Positions 27,730 to 36,726 of a stretch of DNA of 64,000 nucleotides are shown here, in pieces. The notes below the pieces were generated by a model. That model was given only the letters and a program-made list of their open reading frames with translations, did not search any database and was not told the DNA's origin. The stretch's first letter is position 1. Each line of letters starts with the position of its first letter. The stretch spans positions 62,001-126,000 of the forward strand of contig PAKZ01000026.1 of the NCBI GenBank assembly GCA_002706335.1, in the 5' to 3' direction. Source of the stretch: Ahrensia sp. GTDB taxonomy: Bacteria; Pseudomonadota; Alphaproteobacteria; Rhizobiales; Rhizobiaceae. The position numbers were made by a program, and so were the translations under genes.

Positions 27730-28851
27730 TTACAGGCTCTCCGGATCGACTTTGGAATAGACCTCGTCCCAGAGTGCCTTTTCGAAGGCTTCGACATCGG
27801 TCCCGATCTCGGCCGACAGGCCGCGCCACTTCACCAGTGCCGCGTCATAGGCGTCGAGAAACTCTTCCGGGTTTTCCACGCCGAAGCCCTTGGCGAAATC
27901 GATCCCGATGGTGCGCTGTTCCTTGATGAAGTTGTCCATCAGCGCCTGCCATTCCTCGGGATTTTTCGGCTCGATCATCTTCACGCCGTTATTGGCGATC
28001 TGATCTTCCATCGTCTTCTGGGTCTTGATGATGAAGTTGTTGATCGTGTGGGCAGCCGAAAGATGCACGATGGCTTCGAGATGGGCTTCCTTCTGCTCTT
28101 TGGTGAACCCGTCCCAGACATCATGGTTGATAATCATGCCGAGGATCGGCGCTGAGACGCCAAGCGAAAAGTCGGTGACATTCTTGGCGAAATCGCCATA
28201 GCCGAAGGTCTTCAGCCAGTCGCCAATACCCGTCGTGCAATCAACGCCGCCGCGCTGCAGAAGCGATACCGTGTCCGCGAGCGAGACCTGCACCGTTGTC
28301 GCACCGGCCATGTTCATGACGTTAAGCGGAGCGCCGGACGAGCGGACGCGCAGACCCTTGAGCTGCGAAACCTGATCGATCGGCTCGCGGCAGATCAGCA
28401 GATAAGGTGCGGAGGCATAGCCGCCGATGCCGACCATGTTGAGCGCCTTCAGTTCCTTGACGCAAGAGGGGCAATGCAGCATCACGACCTCGTTGGCCGC
28501 GCCCGCAGCGGCAACCGGATCGTCGCCCGGCACTGCGAGGCCGTAGAGCGTCGCGGTCGAGGGCAGCAGGTTCGGCACATAGTTGGTCGCCGCGACACCG
28601 GCATCCATCAACCCGTCCTGCACGGCCGCGAAGGTCTCCACGCCCCCGGCGAGCTGGCCGCCGGCGATCAGGTTCCAGTTCACTTCGCCGTCGGTCGCTT
28701 CCTTGATCCGCTTGAAGACTTCCGGCAGCGCCTCGGCATTGATGTAGTCGGACGCGGGAACCCACGAACCGTAGGTGTAGTCCTTGGCCGAGTCCGACGC
28801 GGCGCTCAGCGCCAGTGCGGCGGCCGAAGCCAGAGTTACGAATTTTCTCAT
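27730..28851 (-). CDS. dctP: TRAP transporter substrate-binding protein (DctP-like)
   Basis: A 373-aa periplasmic binding protein. A short signal peptide (MRKFVTLASAAALALSAAS) precedes the mature sequence. The family helix carries RVRSSGAPLNVMNMAGATTVQVS, containing the arginine that usually clamps a carboxylate ligand in DctP proteins. The start at 28851 has a GGGAGGAAC site; a longer N-terminus adds a non-signal stretch. Two cysteines in LHCPSC may form a disulphide. The ligand is probably an organic acid, by family analogy only. Confidence 0.87.
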   Translation of the reverse strand: MRKFVTLASAAALALSAASDSAKDYTYGSWVPASDYINAEALPEVFKRIKEATDGEVNWNLIAGGQLAGGVETFAAVQDGLMDAGVAATNYVPNLLPSTATLYGLAVPGDDPVAAAGAANEVVMLHCPSCVKELKALNMVGIGGYASAPYLLICREPIDQVSQLKGLRVRSSGAPLNVMNMAGATTVQVSLADTVSLLQRGGVDCTTGIGDWLKTFGYGDFAKNVTDFSLGVSAPILGMIINHDVWDGFTKEQKEAHLEAIVHLSAAHTINNFIIKTQKTMEDQIANNGVKMIEPKNPEEWQALMDNFIKEQRTIGIDFAKGFGVENPEEFLDAYDAALVKWRGLSAEIGTDVEAFEKALWDEVYSKVDPESL

Positions 28852-29189
28852 CTCGTGTTCCTCCCTTTGGATGAGCCGTTCGGACAGCGCCTCAAGTGCG
28901 CGGTTCAAAAGCGCGAATGTGTTTGATGAAGAGGCGGGGTTTGGCGAAGCGCCCGCAGGCGGAACGAAACGGTTGATTCCGGGTTGCGAAATGCATCCTG
29001 AAGCCCCGGTTCACTTGCGCCGAAATTGGTGGGAATCAGCGCAGCCTGTCGAGCCTTGCCAGACACTATCGCTATCGATGTGATGCATCGTCCTTCCTCC
29101 CTGAGCGCGAAGCTAGTCAATCGCCGTTGCGCCGTGAATGCCTGATTTCGCGTTTATATCTTTCGCGATTCGCGACAGATGGCGGCACA
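28852..29189. other. Intergenic region upstream of the TRAP operon
   Basis: About 340 bases between the MFS gene stop and dctP, both leftward. It holds the TRAP promoter. A short inverted repeat CGATG-N5-CATCG near 29,076-29,090 could be an operator, but this is weak. No gene seen. Confidence 0.4.
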
Positions 29190-30428
29190 TCAAGACTGCG
29201 CCGCAAGCGCGCGTTGCCGGAACAGAATAAAAATCGCCCCGGCGACGCCGATCAGCGAACTGGCAAGCTGGATTGCAATCAGCCGTTCCGCCCCCGCGCC
29301 CGGCACCATGACCGCTCCGGCATAGGCAGAAAGAGCCGCGCCACCGAGAATCATCATGGCACCGCCGAGCCCGCTCGCGGTCCCGGCGAGATGGGGCCGC
29401 ACCGACAGCATACCGACCGTCGCATTCGGCAGCGTGATGCCGTAACCGGCAGCGACGAAGAACATGAGCCCGAAGAAAGTCACGACCGTGCCGAGCCCTG
29501 CCAGGAACAGCGCCAGCGACACGATCAGCGCTACCGTCGACGTCAGCGTCCCAGCAAAGGCCATGCGCAGGACGCCCGCGCCAGCAGAGAAACGTCCCGA
29601 GAGGAAACTGCCGGTGACGTACCCGATCGAACTTACGCCGAAGAACAGGCCAAGCGCGACCGGACCAAGACCAAAGACCTGCGCGCCGACGAAGGGCGCG
29701 CCGCCGAGATAGGCAAAATAGGTTCCGGCCGCGCAGGCCTGGACGACGCCATAGCCCCAGAAACGCGGCGCGGTCAAAAGCTCGGGATAACCGCGAAATT
29801 GTTCAGCGAAGGACGCAAAAGCCCGGGGACGCGTCTCTCCCAAATCGCGCAAGATCAGCCAGAACACCGCGCTGCCGCACAGGAACATGACCCAGAAGCT
29901 GGCGCGCCAGCCCAGCGTCGAATCGAGGATGCCGCCCAACGCCGGACTGACCATCGGCACGGCCGCCATGCCCATCGACAGATAGGCGATCCTGGATGCG
30001 GCGCTCCCTTCCGCAACGGTGTCGCGCACCACCGTCCTGGCAAGCACAACGCCCGAATAAACCACAGCCTGCATCATGCGAAAGCCGAGGAACATCACCA
30101 CATTGCTGGAAAATATGCATCCGAGGCTGGCGATGACGAAGGTACCAAAGGCTGCGAGCAACACCGGCCGCCGTCCGAAACGGTCGGCGAGCGGGCCAAG
30201 TATGATCTGGGAAGCGCCTGTCAAAGCGAGATAGAGCGCTACCGAGAGCTGGATGACGCTGTATTCGGCGCCGAATTCGGCTGCCATGCGCGGCAGCGAC
30301 GGCAGAAACATGCTCATCGACATCGCCGCGACGCCCGTCACTGCGACCAGCGTCATGAACGCGGGAGGCGTCGTCCGGTCGAGAAAGCGGGGCGCCACCT
30401 TTTGCGGACTTTCGGCGGCTTGCGTCAC
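29190..30428 (-). CDS. MFS transporter, Bcr/CflA-like
   Basis: A 412-aa carrier with about 12 membrane helices. Loop 2-3 has the MFS signature GPLADRFGRRPVLL, and the helix-4/5 region ARTVVRDTVAEGSAASRIAYLSMGMAAVPMVSPALGG is typical of the Bcr/CflA drug-resistance branch. Start is GTG. It lies 34 bases downstream of the Rieske gene and is probably the last gene of the amidohydrolase operon. It may export or import that pathway's compound rather than act as a drug pump. Confidence 0.83.
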   Translation of the reverse strand: MTQAAESPQKVAPRFLDRTTPPAFMTLVAVTGVAAMSMSMFLPSLPRMAAEFGAEYSVIQLSVALYLALTGASQIILGPLADRFGRRPVLLAAFGTFVIASLGCIFSSNVVMFLGFRMMQAVVYSGVVLARTVVRDTVAEGSAASRIAYLSMGMAAVPMVSPALGGILDSTLGWRASFWVMFLCGSAVFWLILRDLGETRPRAFASFAEQFRGYPELLTAPRFWGYGVVQACAAGTYFAYLGGAPFVGAQVFGLGPVALGLFFGVSSIGYVTGSFLSGRFSAGAGVLRMAFAGTLTSTVALIVSLALFLAGLGTVVTFFGLMFFVAAGYGITLPNATVGMLSVRPHLAGTASGLGGAMMILGGAALSAYAGAVMVPGAGAERLIAIQLASSLIGVAGAIFILFRQRALAAQS

Positions 30429-30462
30429 GGCGCGTCAGCCCGCCACGCGCAGCCGCCGCGCG

Positions 30463-30918
30463 TCATGCCTCGGCGGCTTCCCGCGTGCGGCCGGCCGACC
30501 TGTCGGGAAAATCGACGACGACGTAGTTGCCCTCGACCTCGACGGGAATGGTGTCGGCGACGTAAGGCCCCTTTACCAGTTCCTCGCCCGCGACAGCCTC
30601 GGTGGCGTAAGCGCGCGTCCGGGTCGATTTCGGATCGCTCCAGGACTGGCCGGTGCGCACGTCATACTCCCAGCCATGCCAGGGGCATTTCAGCATCTCG
30701 TCCTTGCGGCACATGCGGTAATGGCCCGGCCCGTCGCTTTCGACGACAGCGCCGAGCCGTCCGCCGGACAGCTTGGCGCCACCATGAGGGCAGACATCCA
30801 TCAGCGCGAAAAACTCGTCGCCGAGCCGTACAAGGCAAATCTCGCGCCCCGCCACCTCAACCCGGCGAATGCCCTTGTCGGGAAAGCCGGAAACTTCTGC
30901 AACAACGTGTCGGGTCAT
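30463..30918 (-). CDS. Rieske [2Fe-2S] protein with long inter-motif insert
   Basis: A 151-aa soluble electron-transfer protein. The cluster ligands are CPH (first Cys-x-His) and CPWHGWEYD (Cys-x-x-His). They are 32 residues apart rather than the usual ~15-17, with SDGPGHYRMCRKDEML in the insert. It is too short to carry a catalytic oxygenase domain, so it is a ferredoxin or a small subunit. The ATG overlaps the stop of the upstream amidohydrolase (ATGA). The ferredoxin reductase-like protein at 35,500 is a possible electron donor. Confidence 0.82.
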   Translation of the reverse strand: MTRHVVAEVSGFPDKGIRRVEVAGREICLVRLGDEFFALMDVCPHGGAKLSGGRLGAVVESDGPGHYRMCRKDEMLKCPWHGWEYDVRTGQSWSDPKSTRTRAYATEAVAGEELVKGPYVADTIPVEVEGNYVVVDFPDRSAGRTREAAEA

Positions 30919-32012
30919 TGGAAACCGTATAGCTTGCTGGCGTTGCCACTGAGGACGGCGTCGCGCTGTTCGTCTTCGACAGGGAACCGGAAAATCCGAT
31001 ACGCGTCGTCGTAGTCCCAATGCGGATAATCGGAGGAATACATGAGCCGGTCCCAGCCGATCCACTCGATCACGTCGATGATGTCGCGGGGCTTCTTCGG
31101 CTCCTCCATGGGCTGGGTCGCCCACCAGAAATGATCCTTCATATATTCCGAAGGCTTGCGCTTGAGATGCGGCACCTCCTTGTGGAAGGTGTCGAAATGC
31201 CGGTCCATGCGCCAGCCGAGCGCCGGCGCCCACGAAAAGCCGCCTTCGATGATGGCGATTTTCAGAGTCGGGAAGGCCTCCAGCACGCCCTCGATGACGA
31301 GGCTCGTCACCAGCGACTCGGCGCCGGGCACGAAAGTGTAGTGTTCCTGGAAATAGAAGCTCGGCCAGCCGGAGCCGCTCGACGGCTTGCCATTGGAATA
31401 TCCAACCGGGTGCAGACCGACCGGCAGGCCCGCTTCGGCGGCGGCGCGGTAGATCGGCCAGTATTTGCGCGTGCCGAGCGTCTCGTTGGGACGGGTCGAC
31501 ATGATGACCTGGACGAAGCGTTTGTCGCCGGCATGTTTCTCGATCTCGGCAACAGCCGATTCAGGATTGTCCTGAGCCACCACGATGCCGCCACGCAGGC
31601 GCGGCTCGGGCTCCAGCCATTCGGCGATCTGCCAGTCGTTGCACGCGCTCGCCATCGCGGCGGCGAGATCCGGATTGCGTTCTTCCATGCCGCCGCGGCT
31701 GAGCGCGATCAGATTGCCGACCTCGATGCCGAGCGGATCGAGATGCTGCTCGCGCAGCATTTTCAGATCCGAGCCGGGCGGTCCGACCTCGGGCTTGGAA
31801 TCCATTCGCATGCCGTTGGCGGTCATGCGCGGATAGGCAAGCTGGCCGATTAGTGCCTGGCGCATATGCGTTCCGTAGGTCTGCAGGTGCTCGACCCAGT
31901 GCTTCTCCATGAAGGGAAAGAGCGCCGCCGGCGATTTCGGCGAGGGATGGATGTCGCAATCGATGATGCGCAGCCTTGTGGCGGCATCCGTTTCGAAGAG
32001 CGGGCGGTTCAT
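30915..32012 (-). CDS. Amidohydrolase-family (PF04909-type) metalloenzyme, copy A
   Basis: A 365-aa TIM-barrel protein of the family that includes ACMSD and resorcylate decarboxylases. The metal-binding Asp-x-His is IIDCDIHPSP near the N-terminus. A strand-5 histidine is in GLHPVGYSNG and the late aspartate in MYSSDYPHWDYDD. Members hydrolyse or decarboxylate aromatic or heterocyclic acids. It overlaps the next amidohydrolase start and the Rieske start by four bases each, so it is in a tightly coupled operon. Exact reaction unknown. Confidence 0.82.
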   Translation of the reverse strand: MNRPLFETDAATRLRIIDCDIHPSPKSPAALFPFMEKHWVEHLQTYGTHMRQALIGQLAYPRMTANGMRMDSKPEVGPPGSDLKMLREQHLDPLGIEVGNLIALSRGGMEERNPDLAAAMASACNDWQIAEWLEPEPRLRGGIVVAQDNPESAVAEIEKHAGDKRFVQVIMSTRPNETLGTRKYWPIYRAAAEAGLPVGLHPVGYSNGKPSSGSGWPSFYFQEHYTFVPGAESLVTSLVIEGVLEAFPTLKIAIIEGGFSWAPALGWRMDRHFDTFHKEVPHLKRKPSEYMKDHFWWATQPMEEPKKPRDIIDVIEWIGWDRLMYSSDYPHWDYDDAYRIFRFPVEDEQRDAVLSGNASKLYGFQ

Positions 32013-33088
32013 GTCGTTTCCTCCAGAATTGCGGCGGCCTCACGCAGCGCCGGTTCGGCAGCAAGGCGCGGATAGGCCTTCAACGCGTTGCCGGACAGGA
32101 TGTCCGGGAGCGCCTCCTCGGGAAGGCCCGCCGGAAGCGGATCGGAGCCGCTGAATTGCCGGTGCGGATAGTCGGTGGAATAGAGCAGCATGTCGGTGCC
32201 GCCGATATGCTTGATGATCTGTTTCAGTTCCTCCGGTCCCGGCGGGTCGGACGGCTGCAGCGACAGGAAGACGCGGCCGGCCATGATCTCCGAAGGCTTG
32301 CGGTCGAGCCATGGCACCTCGGGGCGAACGCCCCGCCAGGTCTTGTCGTTGCGCCAGATGATCGTCGGAAGCCATGCGAAGCCCGATTCCAGGAGGACGA
32401 CATTCAGGTCCGGGAATTTGTGGAAGACGCCTTCGCCCACCAGAGCGGTCAGGATGTTCTCGAAAACCATGGACTGCATCACATAGTCTTCGAACTGGTA
32501 GGACGGCCAGCCGGACACGCTGGGCGGCAGGCGATAGAGGCCGCCGGCATGGACCGCGAGCGTCAGGCCATGCTTTTCGCAGGCCTCGTAGATCGGCCAG
32601 TATTGGCGATTACCGTGGTGGATCTCCTGCATGGCAAGGAGCAGGACCTGCACGAAGCGCTTGTCACCGGCCAGCCGCTCGATCTCTGCGACGGACGCGG
32701 CGATGTCCTCGCCGGATACGTAGATCGAGCCGCGGAGGCGCGGTTCCCTGTCCAGCCATTCCTTGGCGACATAGTCATTGACCGCGCTCATCAGCACGGC
32801 GCGCATGTCGGGATTATGCAGGGCGACGGCGCCATGCAGCATCGAGGCAATGGCGACATCGGTACCGAATTTGTCCAGCGCCGCCGAGACGTCGAGCCCT
32901 TCGAAGTCAGGATTTTTGGTGAGCGGCGAATTCGGCGGATATGAAGTCAGGCGAAACGGCATCGACGGCAATTCGCGATCGACAACCTGACCGCGCCAGA
33001 ATTCATCGAGATAGGGCAGCAGGTCATCGATCGAAGCCTGCGGCAGATGAAAATCGGCGTCGATTCGCAACGGCGTGCGTGTCGGCAA
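32009..33088 (-). CDS. Amidohydrolase-family (PF04909-type) metalloenzyme, copy B
   Basis: A 359-aa paralogue of the downstream amidohydrolase with the same plan: RIDADFHLP (Asp-x-His), TLAVHAGGLYR (barrel histidine) and LYSTDYPHRQFSG (catalytic aspartate). The two are clearly diverged, so a heteromeric enzyme or two successive steps are possible. The likely start is TTG at 33088, seven bases after a GGAGG site; an ATG at 33163 would add 25 residues of non-family sequence. It is the first gene of the operon and divergent from the IlvD/Edd dehydratase. Confidence 0.8.
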   Translation of the reverse strand: MPTRTPLRIDADFHLPQASIDDLLPYLDEFWRGQVVDRELPSMPFRLTSYPPNSPLTKNPDFEGLDVSAALDKFGTDVAIASMLHGAVALHNPDMRAVLMSAVNDYVAKEWLDREPRLRGSIYVSGEDIAASVAEIERLAGDKRFVQVLLLAMQEIHHGNRQYWPIYEACEKHGLTLAVHAGGLYRLPPSVSGWPSYQFEDYVMQSMVFENILTALVGEGVFHKFPDLNVVLLESGFAWLPTIIWRNDKTWRGVRPEVPWLDRKPSEIMAGRVFLSLQPSDPPGPEELKQIIKHIGGTDMLLYSTDYPHRQFSGSDPLPAGLPEEALPDILSGNALKAYPRLAAEPALREAAAILEETT

Positions 33089-33315
33089 AGTACTTCCTCC
33101 CGGTATACCTCTTGGGTTTGGATCATATTCCCCCGGAGAATCGGAGAGAACCACGCAATTCACGAAAACTCATGTCGCGAAAAGTGCGCTTGCCGGCGCT
33201 CCCGGCATCGGAAAGGTCTTGGTATCAAACGCAAATATGAAGTGCGTGGGCGTTTATTCAACGTCCGCGGCTTCGGATGAATTACTGCCTGATGTGCAGA
33301 CCGGGAGGAACCGTC

Positions 33316-35001
33316 ATGACCCGCAACTATCGCTCGAACCTGACACCTGGAACCGCGCTGTGGGCCGGAAGGCGCGCCCATTGGCGGGCTCTCGGCCTGA
33401 CCGACGAGGACATGGCGAAGCCGAAGATCGCGATCATCAATTCCTCGTCGGAACTGGCGATCTGCTTTTCGCATCTCGACGGCGTGGCGGCGGAGATCAA
33501 GAAGGCGGTGCGCGCGGCGGGCGGCGTTCCGTTCGAGGTGCGCACCACGGCGCCATCGGACTTCATGACCTCGGCCGGCCGTGGCGGCGCCTATATCCTG
33601 CCGTCGCGCGATCTTATCGCCCACGACATCGAGGCGCAGGTGGACGGTGCGCTGCTCGACGGGATGATCTGTCTCGCCTCCTGCGACAAGACCACGCCCG
33701 GCCAGTTGATGGCCGCCTGCCGCATGAACATTCCGACGATCGTGGCGACCTGCGGCTACCAGGCGAGCGGGGAGTGGCGCGGCGAACATGTCGATATCGA
33801 GGAAGTGTTCCTGAAGTCATCCTTCGTGCAGGCCGGCCGGATCACGGTGGATGAACTGGGCGAGATGGCCGACAATTCGATCCGGTCCCCCGGCGTCTGC
33901 GCCGGCATGGGGACGGCAAACTCGATGCATGTGGTCTGCGAGGCGCTCGGCATGTGCCTGCCCGGCTCGGCGCCCGTCCGCGCGGACAGCGAGCGCATGC
34001 TGGATAATGCCCGAGCCGCCGGCGCGCGGCTGGTCGAGATGGTCGAGGCCGATCTGAAGCCCCGGGACATCATCACGCCCGAGGCAATCCGCAACGCGGT
34101 GCGCATGGTGCTGGCCGTCTCCGGGTCGATCAACACCGTCAAGCACCTGCAGGGCATCGCCGTCGAGGCAGGGCTCAATGTCGACGTGATCGGCATGTTC
34201 CACGATTTGGCGCACGACATTCCGCTATTGACCGACGTTCGCCCGTCCGGTCCGACGCTGACGGAGGAATTCGAGGCGGCCGGCGGCGCGCTTGGCGTCC
34301 TCAAGCGCCTGGAAAGCAAGATCGACCCCACCCCGCTCACCGTTACCGGACGAACAATGGGCGATGAAATCGCCAATGCCCCGGAACCGAAGGGCGAGGT
34401 CATCCGCACGCTGGACGCACCGCTGTCGCGCCGGCCGACAATCAACATGGTGCGCGGCACCCTTCTTCCCGGAGGCGGCATCGTACGGCTCGGCGGTCGC
34501 GGCGAGCGCAAGATGAAACACACCGGCCCCGCGCATATCTATCACAGCCGCGACGAGGCGCTGGCCGGCATCAAGGCGGGCGAGGTCAAGGCCGGCGAAG
34601 TCCTCGTGCTGCGCGGGCTCGGCGTACGGGGCGGTCCCGGCATGGCGATGACCTCGGCAGTGGTCTTCGCACTCGACGGGGCCAATCTGATCGAGGATGT
34701 CGCGGTGATCACGGAGGGCCAGATTTCCGGGCTGGTGAACACGGGGCTGGTGGTCGGCGAAGCCTCGCCCGAGGCGGCGGCCGGCGGCCCGATGGCCGCG
34801 CTTATGGATGGAGACGAGATCACGATCGACGTGGAAGCGGGGCGTGTCGACCTGGACGTGCCTGAAGAAGAACTGGCGAAGCGCGATTCAAGCGCCGGAC
34901 GCTTCGGCGTCGATATCCCCGGCGGACTGCTCGACGTCTATCGTCGCACGGTCGAACCGGTGCATCACGGCGCAGTGATGACCCGGCTGAACGAGAAATA
35001 G
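33316..35001 (+). CDS. IlvD/Edd-family dehydratase
   Basis: Iron-sulphur dehydratase, 561 aa, the usual length for this family. Three cysteines fit cluster ligands: in SSSELAICFSHLDG (about 50), ASCDKTTPGQLMAACR (about 122) and ANSMHVVCEALGMCLPG (about 200). SSAGRFGVDIPG close to the C-terminus contains the conserved serine region. Enzymes include dihydroxyacid dehydratase (valine/isoleucine synthesis) and sugar-acid dehydratases. The catabolic neighbourhood and CDKTTPG suggest the sugar-acid branch rather than housekeeping IlvD, but this is inference. A GGGAGG site precedes the ATG. Confidence 0.82.
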   Translation: MTRNYRSNLTPGTALWAGRRAHWRALGLTDEDMAKPKIAIINSSSELAICFSHLDGVAAEIKKAVRAAGGVPFEVRTTAPSDFMTSAGRGGAYILPSRDLIAHDIEAQVDGALLDGMICLASCDKTTPGQLMAACRMNIPTIVATCGYQASGEWRGEHVDIEEVFLKSSFVQAGRITVDELGEMADNSIRSPGVCAGMGTANSMHVVCEALGMCLPGSAPVRADSERMLDNARAAGARLVEMVEADLKPRDIITPEAIRNAVRMVLAVSGSINTVKHLQGIAVEAGLNVDVIGMFHDLAHDIPLLTDVRPSGPTLTEEFEAAGGALGVLKRLESKIDPTPLTVTGRTMGDEIANAPEPKGEVIRTLDAPLSRRPTINMVRGTLLPGGGIVRLGGRGERKMKHTGPAHIYHSRDEALAGIKAGEVKAGEVLVLRGLGVRGGPGMAMTSAVVFALDGANLIEDVAVITEGQISGLVNTGLVVGEASPEAAAGGPMAALMDGDEITIDVEAGRVDLDVPEEELAKRDSSAGRFGVDIPGGLLDVYRRTVEPVHHGAVMTRLNEK

Positions 35002-35017
35002 GACATTGCCCGCTCGC

Positions 35018-35488
35018 CTATTTGGCAATCATCGCGCTCCAGCGTTCCCGCAAGGCAGGCATGTCGGGCGCGTCCTCGCAGATGATACCGTCATCCTCGG
35101 ACAGTTCGATCCAGGGCTGTTTCGTCGCGGTGAAGATGTGGCCTGCCGGATGAAGCCATGACCGGTCGTCGAGCGTGCCCGGCTTGATGACGAGAAATTC
35201 CCCACCGATGATCCGGTGGGTGATCCTGCAGCCGCAGGATGGACAAAAGGTCTTTTCCTGAGGCCGGCCCGATCCGCCGGTGCACGGAAAGATCTCCAGC
35301 TCGCCGTCGATCTCGACGCCTTCCGCCGGCACCATCAGCGAGGATCCGAAGGCGCTGCCGGACTGGCGCTGGCATACCGTGCAGTGGCAGGCGTAATAGG
35401 TCACCGGCTTCGCCGTGACGCGATAGCGCAGCTTGCCGCATTCACAGCCGCCGGTGAGCGGAAGGTCGGGGAAACTGACCTTCTTCAT
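35018..35488 (-). CDS. GFA-family zinc protein (glutathione-dependent formaldehyde-activating-like)
   Basis: A 156-aa protein of the Mss4-like GFA family. Zinc-binding cysteines appear as CECGKLRY (N-terminus), CHCTVCQRQSGSAFG and FCPSCGCRI. These proteins are often annotated as S-(hydroxymethyl)glutathione synthase, but that activity is doubtful for the family. The gene is 11 bases downstream of the FAD reductase and starts after an AAGGAGGGCGGG site, so the two are co-transcribed. Confidence 0.82.
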   Translation of the reverse strand: MKKVSFPDLPLTGGCECGKLRYRVTAKPVTYYACHCTVCQRQSGSAFGSSLMVPAEGVEIDGELEIFPCTGGSGRPQEKTFCPSCGCRITHRIIGGEFLVIKPGTLDDRSWLHPAGHIFTATKQPWIELSEDDGIICEDAPDMPALRERWSAMIAK

Positions 35489-35499
35489 CCCGCCCTCCT

Positions 35500-36726
35500 T
35501 CAAGCCGCCAGCGCCTTGACGCGGGCCCGCAGATCGAACTCCGGATCGGCGATCTGCGCGGCCGTGACCTCCGCGCCCGCCTCCAGAAGCTTTCGCGTCA
35601 TCGCATAGGTTGCCGCATCGTTCATGCAGTCGACAGCGATCAGGCGGTCGTCGCGGAAATAGAAATGCGAGACCGAGCCCTCGCGCTTGCCCTGACGGAC
35701 CACCACCGCGTCATAGCCGCGATTGAAGCCGGCGATCTGCAGCTTCATGTCGTACTGATCGGACCAGAACCAGGGATGCGGAGCGTATACCGTGTCGATG
35801 CCGCAGATATTAGCCGCGGCGACCGCGGCCTGGTCATGCGCGTTCTGCACTGATTCAAGCCGCGTCGGCTGGCTGTCGAAGGGCAGAACGGTGCAATCGC
35901 CGGCGGCGTAAATAGCCGGATCCTCGGTGCGGCAGCGATCATCGACGACAATACCGCCAGCCACTGCCAGGCCCGACTTCTCTGCGAGGTCCGCATTGGC
36001 CGCGATGCCGATGCCGACGACGGCGAGATCGAGCGGCAGTTCCGTTCCGTCGGCGAGGCGCACCGCAACCGCCCTGCCCCCGCTCTCGACGATACGCTCC
36101 ATCTGCGTGTCTTCGAGGATGGTAACGCCATGAGATTGGTGCAAGGCGCGGAAAGCACTCGCGGTCTCCTCGCAGGCGACGCGTTTGAGAATGCGGTCGG
36201 CCGCCTCGATGACAGTGACCTCCAGCCCTTTCTTGGCGGCTTCGGCCGCCGCCTCCAGGCCGATATAGCCGCCGCCGATGACGATCAGTTTCCTGCCGGA
36301 CTGGAACTCGGCCATCAGGCCATTGGCGTCGTCGAGCGTGCGCATGACGCGGACATTGGGCAGGTCGCCGCCGATTTCCGTCGGCAAGCGCCGGGCGCTT
36401 CCGCCGGTCGTCAGCAGCAAGGCGTCATAACCGAGCGTCTCGCCATCGGCCAACGCGATCTGACGGTGCTGGCGGTCGATCGCCGTCGCCGCCGCACCAA
36501 GCCGCAACTCAATGCGGTTCTCGTCATACCATTCGCGCGGGCGAAGGCGCAGCCTGTCGAGGCTCATCGCGCCGGACATGTACTCCTTCGACAAGGGCGG
36601 GTGCTGATAGGGAAGCTCGTCCTCGTTGGAGACTATCACGATCTCCATTTCGGCGGCATGCTGGCGGAGCGCCGCGGCCGCTGCGACCGCAGCGTGGCTT
36701 CCTCCGATGATAACGGTTCTTGTCAT
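35500..36726 (-). CDS. FAD-dependent ferredoxin/rubredoxin reductase-like oxidoreductase (copy 2)
   Basis: A 408-aa protein collinear with the one at 2641-3861, with roughly three-quarters of residues identical by eye, including GGSHA at the N-terminus, ELPYQHPPLSKEYMSG, GGGYIGLEAAAEAAKKGL, AAGDCTVLPF, and the C-terminal PHPWFWSDQYD. The function is electron transfer from NAD(P)H to an iron-sulphur partner. The Rieske protein 5 kb away is one candidate. Its start faces the guanidine riboswitch operon across about 420 bases. Confidence 0.8.
   Translation of the reverse strand: MTRTVIIGGSHAAVAAAAALRQHAAEMEIVIVSNEDELPYQHPPLSKEYMSGAMSLDRLRLRPREWYDENRIELRLGAAATAIDRQHRQIALADGETLGYDALLLTTGGSARRLPTEIGGDLPNVRVMRTLDDANGLMAEFQSGRKLIVIGGGYIGLEAAAEAAKKGLEVTVIEAADRILKRVACEETASAFRALHQSHGVTILEDTQMERIVESGGRAVAVRLADGTELPLDLAVVGIGIAANADLAEKSGLAVAGGIVVDDRCRTEDPAIYAAGDCTVLPFDSQPTRLESVQNAHDQAAVAAANICGIDTVYAPHPWFWSDQYDMKLQIAGFNRGYDAVVVRQGKREGSVSHFYFRDDRLIAVDCMNDAATYAMTRKLLEAGAEVTAAQIADPEFDLRARVKALAA

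Noticed and set aside
29162-29175. TCGCG-ATT-CGCGA hairpin after the MFS gene as a terminator
   Set aside because: The stem is only five base pairs and no T-run follows on the transcribed strand.
33316-35001. Assigning the dehydratase as housekeeping ilvD
   Set aside because: The context is catabolic and no branched-chain synthesis genes adjoin; the sequence alone does not separate IlvD from sugar-acid dehydratases, so no symbol was given.
35018-35488. Naming the GFA protein a formaldehyde-activating enzyme and inferring C1 metabolism
   Set aside because: The family-wide activity is disputed, and no formaldehyde dehydrogenase or other C1 genes are nearby.
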